A stretch of 11,029 bases of DNA from Dehalococcoidales bacterium (GTDB lineage: Bacteria > Chloroflexota > Dehalococcoidia > Dehalococcoidales > UBA2162): assembly GCA_020354275.1 (NCBI GenBank), contig CP070645.1:815006-826034 (forward strand), read 5' to 3'. Made by a program: the position numbers and the translations under genes. The notes beneath the pieces were generated by a model. The model had not been told where the DNA came from. It was given only the letters and a program-made list of their open reading frames with translations, and ran no database searches. The first letter of the stretch is position 1; each line of letters opens with the position of its first letter. Shown here piece after piece: positions 1-5,466 of this stretch.

Positions 1-1086
1 AGCGTCGTCGGCTATCTGCACCTGGCAGATATCGGTGGCGAAGCGTGGGCTGGCTCGGGCCTGGCTGGAATGCTGGACCTGGTACTGGTCCTGGAGTGGA
101 TCAGGGATAATATCGAAGCCTTCGGCGGCGATCCGGACAGGGTAATGATTTTCGGCGAATCCGGTGGCGGGGCCAAGGTCAGTACATTGCTGGCCATGCC
201 CTCGGCAAAAGGCCTTTTTCACCGGGCTGTTATTGAGAGCGGCGCGAGCATGCGCGGCCTGGAACCCAAGGTCGCTACGGAAACAGCGGAACGGATACTG
301 GCCAAGCTTGGTATCAAGGCAAATGAACTGGAAAAGCTACAGCAGCTGCCGGTGCAGCAGGTTCTGGACGCCATGACGGCAGCTTCATCGGATGGCCGTG
401 GTGCCCTGCCGCTATCCCCGGTAGTGGACGGCAAATACCTTCCCACCCATCAATTTGACCCGGTAGCTGCACCGACGGCGGCCGATGTACCCCTTATCGT
501 TGGCTGCAACCGCGACGAACAGTTGCTTTTCGTGGCCGGGGACCCGCGCCGGCGACGGCTCACCGAGGAAGAGTTACGCGAACGTCTGGCACCCAGGCTC
601 GGGGAGCACTTGGAGAGGATAATCAACGTCTACAAGAAGACGCGGCCTGAGGCCACACCCTGGGATTTGTTCATCGGGATCACGAGTGAAGGAGCCCGGC
701 GGTCATCCATACTGCTGGGTGAACGTAAGGCAGCCGGTGGCCCGGCACCGGTTTATATGTACCTGTTTACCTGGCAGTCCGATTATAAAGGATACCTCCT
801 CAAGGCAAGCCACGCTATGGAACTGTCGTTCGTGTTTGACACCATTGATACCATGCCCCTGACCGGCGAACGTCCCGACAGGTACGAGCTGGCAGCGCAG
901 ATGAGCGAGGCATGGATCGCCTTCGCCCGCGATGGAGACCCCAACCACCCGGGTATTCCGAAATGGTTGCCCTTTAGCGCCAGCGACCGCCAGACGATGA
1001 TCTTCGACGCCCCCTGCCGGACAGAGGTTGACCCCTATCGTGAGGAGCTTAATGCCTGGGAAGGCATTGATATAATCCGCCGGTAA
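1..1086 (+). CDS. Carboxylesterase type B family, 5'-truncated by window edge
   Basis: This is the C-terminal 361 residues of an alpha/beta-hydrolase of the carboxylesterase type B (PnbA/cholinesterase-like) family, which hydrolyses carboxylic esters. The frame is open from base 1, so the start lies outside the window; the family is usually about 500 residues, so roughly the first quarter is missing. The nucleophile elbow reads GESGGG, with the serine codon at 160-162. The acid is probably the Glu at 517-519 in CNRDEQ, and the catalytic histidine is at 811-813 in SHAMELSF. The flanking family motifs FGGDPDRV and KGLFHRAVIESG are also present. The triad order Ser-Glu-His and its spacing fit the family. 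The elbow has Gly where many members have Ala (GESAGG), which is a known variant. No signal peptide can be judged because the N-terminus is absent. The natural substrate cannot be told from sequence. It ends with TAA and is convergent with the antiporter gene. Confidence 0.93.
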   Translation, partial: SVVGYLHLADIGGEAWAGSGLAGMLDLVLVLEWIRDNIEAFGGDPDRVMIFGESGGGAKVSTLLAMPSAKGLFHRAVIESGASMRGLEPKVATETAERILAKLGIKANELEKLQQLPVQQVLDAMTAASSDGRGALPLSPVVDGKYLPTHQFDPVAAPTAADVPLIVGCNRDEQLLFVAGDPRRRRLTEEELRERLAPRLGEHLERIINVYKKTRPEATPWDLFIGITSEGARRSSILLGERKAAGGPAPVYMYLFTWQSDYKGYLLKASHAMELSFVFDTIDTMPLTGERPDRYELAAQMSEAWIAFARDGDPNHPGIPKWLPFSASDRQTMIFDAPCRTEVDPYREELNAWEGIDIIRR

Positions 1087-1161
1087 CTCGGGCCAGTAAA
1101 CGCCGTCAACAAGCAAGCGGGGTAACTGACGAATAACGGCCATCAAGGCTTGAAAAATACG

Positions 1162-1200
1162 GTAATGGGTGAGTACGCAGCACGGCGGCTCACCTGTTAC
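1162..1200 (+). terminator. Candidate hairpin terminator after the esterase gene
   Basis: Two 12-base arms (1162-1173 and 1189-1200) can pair along their whole length as RNA, with ten Watson-Crick pairs and two central G-U pairs, around a 15-base loop. It lies 75 bases after the esterase stop and before the convergent antiporter stop. The bases that follow, TATTTAA, form only a weak U tract, so intrinsic termination is plausible but not certain. A smaller inverted repeat (AGCCGG at 1232-1237, CCGGCT at 1250-1255) overlaps the end of the opposite gene. Confidence 0.4.
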
Positions 1201-1244
1201 TATTTAACCAACGGCAGACCGGGGTAAAGCCAGCCGGTATTGCC

Positions 1245-2969
1245 TTATTCCGGCTCTTGGCTGAATTTAACTATTTCCTCGTCTTTCTGGATAGCAGTGA
1301 AGGCTTTGTTGACTTCAGCCTTTCTCCAGCCAACCGCTGACAGAGTCCTCCTCAGGAACTCGAGGCTAGCTTCATATTCAGGGCTTATCAGCTCCTCTAC
1401 CCCGAGCTCCCTGAGCATATTGGCTTCTCTCTCCCGGTGAACCCGGGCTACAATGCGGAGCTTGGGATTAACCGCCAGGGCATTCTTTACGGTAGTTACC
1501 ACCGTCAGCGGGTCAGGGAAGGTGACCACCAGTACCTTGGCCCTGGCTATTTCCGCCCGCGATAGGACATGCGTATTACTGGAATCCCCGTAAATACAGG
1601 CCACCCCACCGCAACGCAGCTTAAATATTAACTCGGGGTCAAGCTCAATAACACTGTAGGCCAGCCCCGCGTCCTCCAGGCCCTTAGCGATGTTCTGCCC
1701 CACCCTGCCAAAGCCGGCTATCACCACTGATTTTTCTTCATCGCCGTCTCCGGCGACAGGTACCACCATGCTTTCCTCAATTTCTGTCTCAGGAATACCC
1801 CGTCTAAGCGCCAACCTTGAACGAAAATAGGAAACCATGCCCAGGGATATCGGCGTTATCAGCATCGTTATTATGGCGCTGGCGATGACCAGCGAATAGG
1901 CATCGGGTGAGAAGATGCCTCTGTTTATACCTATTTCGGCCAGAATGAAGCTGAACTCCCCGATTTGTAGCAAGCCCGCCCCGGCCAGTAGTGCCGTACT
2001 GCCCATATAGCCGAAAGAACGCACAATCACCGACACGGTGGCGAATTTGATAACCATGATCAGGGCTACCGTCGATGCAACAAGCCCCCAGTGTTCGATG
2101 ATGTACTGTGGGTCAAGCAACATGCCCAGTGAAACGAAAAATAAGGCGGCAAAAATATCCCGCAGCGGGGTTATCTCAGCCAGCGCCTGATGGCCGAACC
2201 TCGTCTCACGGAGTACCAGGCCAATCAGGAAGGCCCCGAAAACCGTTGACAGGCCAAATATTTCGGTGCTTATCGCCGCCCCAAGCCCCAGAACCAGGAC
2301 AGTTAATAGAAACAACTCCCGGGAACGTACGCCGCCGATTCTCCCCATCACCCAGGGCAGTACCCATAACCCGGTCACAATAGCCACTCCTATGATCAGC
2401 AAAGCCTTACCAACCACGGTACCTAAAGCCAGGGGCAGGTTCTGTCCCGTCTCACTCAATAAAGGCACGATGACTATCATCAGGACGACACTGATATCCT
2501 GTAGAATCAATATGGCAACCATAATCCGGCCATGGACCGAATCCAGCTCACCCCTGTCCATGAGTATTTTCAGACAGACCATGGTACTACTGAGAGAGAT
2601 GATAAGGCCCAACAATACGGCCTGAGATAGAGGCCAGCCGAAGATAACCGTGCCGATCAGTAAACCAAAGGAAAAGGTAATTAGTATCTGCGCCACGCCA
2701 CCCCACAACCCGACCCGGCCTACCTGCCTTAATTGTGAGATTGAAACCTCCAACCCCAGCGTTAGCATCAATAGTGCCACACCCAGAGTGGCCGCCCCTT
2801 CAACCAGCTCCAGGTCATCTACCAAGCTCAGGGCATGCGGGCCAACGGCGATACCAATAAGGAGATAACCCAGGATAACCGGCTGCTTCAAGCGATGGGC
2901 TACCATGCCACCGACCAGCGCTGCTACCAATAATATTGTGAAATTAATAACCAGGCCTGATTGTTCCAT
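1245..2969 (-). CDS. CPA2-family cation/H+ antiporter with TrkA-N domain
   Basis: This is a 574-residue inner-membrane antiporter of the monovalent cation:proton antiporter-2 family (KefB/KefC/YbaL-like), expected to exchange K+ or Na+ for H+. Residues about 6-380 form the hydrophobic exchanger domain with some 12 membrane segments. It includes the LQD motif (Q157-D158), which in KefB/KefC-type proteins goes with K+/H+ exchange, and the family helix GLSTVFGAFLIG (239-250). A charged linker (385-412) leads to a cytoplasmic Rossmann TrkA-N/RCK domain at about 413-530. This shows the nucleotide-binding loop GFGRVG (419-424), an acidic residue at the end of the second strand (E442) and GDSS (461-464). 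No separate TrkA-C domain is evident; the tail is charged. The ATG at 2967-2969 starts the protein just before the first membrane helix. No Shine-Dalgarno is visible upstream. The ion specificity and the gating ligand are inferences. Confidence 0.95.
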   Translation of the reverse strand: MEQSGLVINFTILLVAALVGGMVAHRLKQPVILGYLLIGIAVGPHALSLVDDLELVEGAATLGVALLMLTLGLEVSISQLRQVGRVGLWGGVAQILITFSFGLLIGTVIFGWPLSQAVLLGLIISLSSTMVCLKILMDRGELDSVHGRIMVAILILQDISVVLMIVIVPLLSETGQNLPLALGTVVGKALLIIGVAIVTGLWVLPWVMGRIGGVRSRELFLLTVLVLGLGAAISTEIFGLSTVFGAFLIGLVLRETRFGHQALAEITPLRDIFAALFFVSLGMLLDPQYIIEHWGLVASTVALIMVIKFATVSVIVRSFGYMGSTALLAGAGLLQIGEFSFILAEIGINRGIFSPDAYSLVIASAIITMLITPISLGMVSYFRSRLALRRGIPETEIEESMVVPVAGDGDEEKSVVIAGFGRVGQNIAKGLEDAGLAYSVIELDPELIFKLRCGGVACIYGDSSNTHVLSRAEIARAKVLVVTFPDPLTVVTTVKNALAVNPKLRIVARVHREREANMLRELGVEELISPEYEASLEFLRRTLSAVGWRKAEVNKAFTAIQKDEEIVKFSQEPE

Positions 2970-2976
2970 GGCTTTA

Positions 2977-3006
2977 ATTGTATCATCAAAACCAGGGAGC
3001 TTGCAT
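2977..3006 (-). promoter_or_regulatory. Weak candidate promoter, possibly giving a leaderless antiporter mRNA
   Basis: On the minus strand a TACAAT (plus-strand 2977-2982) matches the -10 consensus at five of six positions and stands only 7 bases before the antiporter ATG. ATGCAA, 18 bases further upstream (3001-3006), is a poor -35, matching three of six. If this -10 is used, transcription would start at or next to the ATG. That would agree with the absence of a Shine-Dalgarno. Confidence 0.25.
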
Positions 3007-3153
3007 ACCAGTAACTGCTATCCCAGCAGGAGGACATACCAGACTAGTGGAAAGACTAAAAACATGCGGCAGCCTGAACAATGGTAAGGCCAAACGACGC
3101 CTTCAGACTATCTTTTTCTAACTGAGTCCATATATTTTTCAGGCTAAAGTTAA

Positions 3154-4668
3154 TTACCGTTCTCTGCTCTGGTAATAATCAATCACTCTGCTGGCGGCCT
3201 TTGCTGCCCGCGATATGGTGGGGTAATAGGGGATTCTGAGGTCGATTAATTTGGCCGTCACCTCGCAGATAGACTTCCACCTTTCCTCATCCATATCGTT
3301 GGTACTTGGAGTCCTGTCCTGTACCAGCCCAAGAACCGGCTTGTAATCATTAATCTGTTTGTACTGGTCAATAAAGGCTTCTATTGACATCGGCTGGTTT
3401 GCCCATGGCGGGCCACCACCACCGGGTCTGCCACCACCACCAGGTCTGCCGCCACCACCGGGTCTGCCGCCACCGCCAGGCCTGCCACCCGGAGGGCCGC
3501 CACCGCCGGGAGCACCCACGGAAGCGATAATCAGGTCGAAGTTGGGATTCATCGCCATCATCTTGAGCAGCTGCGGGGCGGCAAAATCAACATCACCCAT
3601 GTTGATAGAGAAGTCGGCTGGATTACCGATCCAGTCCCATATCTGGACCCCCTGGCTCCTCAATTCATCCCGTATCTCCTGGGGCAGGGCAATAACATCC
3701 AGCCCGGCCTCTTCGCACTGGTCGGCAGCCAGAACGGTAGCCCCACCCGCCCCGGCAGCAACACCGACCCTCCGCCCGGTAATCGGCGGCAAGAAGTAGA
3801 ACGAGACAGCCGTATCTATCAGCTCCTCTATGCTGCTAACAGCTACGGCACCGGCCTGGCCGATCATGGTGTTCCATATCTCCATTGACCCGGCCAGAGA
3901 GGCGGTATGAGATGAAACTGCCCTGGTGCCTGATTGTCCCCGCCCACCTTTGATTATCACCACCGGCTTGGTTCTAGTCACTTCACGCAGGATATTAAAT
4001 AAGCGGTTGCCGTCCTTTGGCCCCTCAATGTACATCATTATCAGGGTTATTTCCGGGTCGTTGCCGTAGTATTCCAGAAAGTCACACTCGTTGAAGTCGA
4101 TGGCGTTGCCGTAGCTGACCGCCTTGTTGAAAAACACGCCCCGCTGCGTGGTCTTGCCTATAATCTCCCTGGCTGCCTGGCCGCTCTGAGAAGCCAGCCC
4201 CACCGACCCGGTTTCTTTAGGGAAATCGCTATCCCAGCCTATTCCCAGACCGGGATTATAGAGTCCCATGCAGTTGGGGCCGATGATACGCACGCCACCT
4301 TCCCTGGCGATGCCCAGCACTTCCTTCTCCAGATCGATGGCATCCTGCCGCCCGGTCTCGCTGAAACGGGCGGTAAAAAGGTGAATGCACTTCACCCCTT
4401 TCTCGGCACAGTCCTTCATAATCTGGGATACCTGCGGGGCCGGGGCTGCTGATATAACGTAGTCAACAGGGTCCGGGATATCCTTCACAGAAGGGTAAGC
4501 CTTGAGAGACGATACCTCGGAGTACTTGGGGTTAACCGGATAGATTTTACCCTTGAAACCAAGGTCAACCAGAGCCGTAAAAAACTGTGAACCCCGTCCC
4601 CTCTCCGAGGCCCCGACCACGGCGATTGATTTCGGGTGTAGAGCTTCTTCTAGTGAGTAGGCCGACAT
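3154..4668 (-). CDS. ADP-forming acyl-CoA synthetase, alpha-type subunit (CoA-binding), with Gly-rich insert
   Basis: This 504-residue protein is related to the alpha subunit of ADP-forming acetate/acyl-CoA ligases, which interconvert acyl-CoA, ADP and phosphate with acid, CoA and ATP. It shows a CoA-binding Rossmann domain (about 8-140, with SIAVVGAS at 14-21 and GPNCMG at 130-135). Succinyl-CoA-ligase-like domains follow, with ASQSGQ at 159-164 and the phosphorylated-histidine motif SSHTASLAG (H254). The ATP-grasp beta part is absent, so it would need a partner. Residues 386-421 are almost only Gly, Pro and Arg. They sit just after a predicted strand (FDLIIASVG) in the third domain, where relatives normally have a short loop; this accounts for the length excess. 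The Shine-Dalgarno GGAGG (plus-strand 4678-4682) lies 9 bases before the ATG. The gene follows the TIGR04076-like gene on the same strand, 209 bases apart. Its acyl substrate is unknown. Confidence 0.9.
   Translation of the reverse strand: MSAYSLEEALHPKSIAVVGASERGRGSQFFTALVDLGFKGKIYPVNPKYSEVSSLKAYPSVKDIPDPVDYVISAAPAPQVSQIMKDCAEKGVKCIHLFTARFSETGRQDAIDLEKEVLGIAREGGVRIIGPNCMGLYNPGLGIGWDSDFPKETGSVGLASQSGQAAREIIGKTTQRGVFFNKAVSYGNAIDFNECDFLEYYGNDPEITLIMMYIEGPKDGNRLFNILREVTRTKPVVIIKGGRGQSGTRAVSSHTASLAGSMEIWNTMIGQAGAVAVSSIEELIDTAVSFYFLPPITGRRVGVAAGAGGATVLAADQCEEAGLDVIALPQEIRDELRSQGVQIWDWIGNPADFSINMGDVDFAAPQLLKMMAMNPNFDLIIASVGAPGGGGPPGGRPGGGGRPGGGGRPGGGGRPGGGGPPWANQPMSIEAFIDQYKQINDYKPVLGLVQDRTPSTNDMDEERWKSICEVTAKLIDLRIPYYPTISRAAKAASRVIDYYQSRER
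3413..3484. repeat. Four tandem 18-bp repeats inside the synthetase alpha gene
   Basis: Four consecutive 18-bp units (3413-3430, 3431-3448, 3449-3466, 3467-3484) differ from each other at only a few positions, mostly third codon positions. Read on the minus strand, each encodes the hexapeptide RPGGGG in register. Related Gly/Pro codons continue on both sides, giving a tract of about 36 residues (3406-3513). The unit is a multiple of three, so gain or loss of units keeps the frame. Confidence 0.92.
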
Positions 4669-4799
4669 AGATATATACCTCCAATGATTACGAAATCGAA
4701 TAACTAGACTGCAAATAACGAGCCACGTTTTTAAAATGGTTGTTTCTCGGGTGCCGGTGATGTCTCAATCCTAATATCACTTAATCCTTTAATGGTACC

Positions 4800-4833
4800 G
4801 GGTAACGCTTCCTGGCCTCAGGATTGATTACCC
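4800..4833. other. Nested inverted repeat between the TIGR04076-like gene and the alpha subunit gene
   Basis: The outer arms GGGTAA (4800-4805) and TTACCC (4828-4833) enclose the inner arms CCTG (4811-4814) and CAGG (4819-4822), with symmetrical 5-base internal loops. The palindrome GGTACC abuts it at 4794-4799. No T tract follows on either strand, so it does not look like an intrinsic terminator. It could be a protein-binding site or an mRNA processing hairpin in the leader of the downstream gene. The rest of the 4669-4877 gap shows no other gene. Confidence 0.35.
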
Positions 4834-4877
4834 ATCTTACAGACACACCAGCCGATAATATAAATAAACCAGTTTTC

Positions 4878-5144
4878 TTATCTCTCCCTCTGCAACTCCA
4901 TGGTTACCGCGTTATACTTGTCCATACACTCCATCCGGACTTTATCCGGGTCACCCCAGGGGTATTTACCGCCAAACTGAAGCAATAGAACGGTGGGGAA
5001 GATATCGTGGTAAAAGAAGCCACAGAGCCCACCGGTATTGTGGGCACTCAGTTCAATCTTGTCGCCCTCCTTATGACCGGCACTACATCTGCCCTTCACC
5101 GATGTAATGGTACCGACAACCTTATATCCAATCTGATCTGCCAT
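4878..5144 (-). CDS. TIGR04076 family small protein
   Basis: This 88-residue cytosolic protein matches the TIGR04076 pattern, a family of unknown function. The features are an N-terminal strand pair (YKVVGTITSVKG), then C20-SAGHKEGD, a GGLC motif with C41, an IFPTVLLLQFGGKYPW segment (48-63), a third cysteine at C73, and a final strand ending MELQR. The three cysteines at family positions could bind a metal or be redox active, which is inference. The start is the ATG at 5142-5144, because AAGGAGG lies 9 bases upstream and a good promoter ends just beyond. The frame stays open for another 45 codons upstream, but that stretch would run through the Shine-Dalgarno and the promoter. It is the first gene of a possible two-gene minus-strand unit with the acyl-CoA synthetase alpha subunit, and is divergent from the GNAT-synthetase gene. 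Confidence 0.85.
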   Translation of the reverse strand: MADQIGYKVVGTITSVKGRCSAGHKEGDKIELSAHNTGGLCGFFYHDIFPTVLLLQFGGKYPWGDPDKVRMECMDKYNAVTMELQRER

Positions 5145-5153
5145 AATAAAAAA

Positions 5154-5160
5154 CCTCCTT
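5154..5160 (-). promoter_or_regulatory. Strong Shine-Dalgarno that fixes the TIGR04076-like start
   Basis: On the minus strand AAGGAGG stands 9 bases before the ATG at 5142-5144. It settles the choice between this ATG and a longer open frame beginning at 5279. Confidence 0.85.
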
Positions 5161-5167
5161 GGACTTG

Positions 5168-5197
5168 AGTTTAGCTCCCACGGCACGGCATTGTCAA
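5168..5197 (-). promoter_or_regulatory. Sigma-70-type promoter for the TIGR04076-like gene
   Basis: On the minus strand a perfect -35 TTGACA (plus-strand 5192-5197) is followed by an 18-base spacer and the -10 TAAACT (5168-5173, four of six). The predicted start lies a few bases before the AAGGAGG, giving a short leader of roughly 15-20 bases. It probably also serves the acyl-CoA synthetase alpha gene downstream. Confidence 0.65.
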
Positions 5198-5310
5198 TTT
5201 GAAACCAAGACCAACCAAGTGTGTATCTGCCATAGGTCAAAAACTGAGATGGACAATACCACGGCAATTTTATTGACATTTACCGGCAGGAGTAAAGCCT
5301 AATAAAATGA

Positions 5311-5324
5311 TATAATTGATTATA
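5311..5324. other. Near-palindrome TATAATTGATTATA in the divergent region
   Basis: Six-base arms, TATAAT and ATTATA, face each other across two bases. Each arm reads as a perfect -10 box, one per strand, but no acceptable -35 sits at 16-18 bases on either side. An operator for a dimeric regulator is an alternative. An AT-rich chance palindrome is also possible. Confidence 0.3.
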
Positions 5325-5402
5325 CCGCAGGGGACTATTCAGAAATAACCAGAATTAACCGTCTAAAAGTAATGTTAACGGTCCGGGGTCAACGGATTTC
5401 CC

Positions 5403-5431
5403 TGGTGAAAACACCAATATTATTCGATAAT
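5403..5431 (+). promoter_or_regulatory. Candidate promoter of the GNAT-synthetase gene
   Basis: TGGTGA (5403-5408, three of six) and GATAAT (5426-5431, five of six) are separated by 17 bases, with the GTG start 35 bases further on. The -35 half also forms the left arm of a small hairpin. The -35 match is poor, so this is tentative. Confidence 0.3.
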
Positions 5432-5466
5432 TATTATAAACGCTAGCCTGTCGAAGGTAAGAAGAC

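Larger units (their letters stand above)
5145..5466. other. Divergent intergenic region, 322 bases
   Basis: The gap lies between the divergent TIGR04076-like and GNAT-synthetase genes. It holds the minus-strand Shine-Dalgarno and promoter near its left end, a near-palindrome at 5311-5324, and a weaker plus-strand promoter candidate at 5403-5431. It also holds a 5-bp perfect hairpin with an AAAA loop (TGGTG at 5403-5407, CACCA at 5412-5416) and the GAAGG ribosome site at 5453-5457. I see no RNA gene or small gene in it. Confidence 0.6.

Noticed and set aside
3086..3103. AAGGC/GCCTT hairpin near a TTTTT tract as a terminator
   Set aside because: The stem is only five pairs. The T tract is on the plus strand and about ten bases away, and no plus-strand gene ends here.
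3413..3484. CRISPR-like or intergenic satellite array
   Set aside because: The units are contiguous with no spacers and encode protein in frame within a conserved gene.
3359..3799. Proline-rich open frame on the plus strand with repeated GLPPPP units
   Set aside because: It is the antisense of the Gly-rich insert in the synthetase alpha gene. It has no ribosome site, and the minus-strand gene has full family similarity across the region.
5145..5279. 45-codon N-terminal extension of the TIGR04076-like protein
   Set aside because: It would run through a strong Shine-Dalgarno and a TTGACA promoter, and the shorter protein already has the usual family length.
5273..5316. TTGACA at 5273-5278 with TATAAT at 5311-5316 as a plus-strand promoter
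   Set aside because: The spacer would be 32 bases, far too long.
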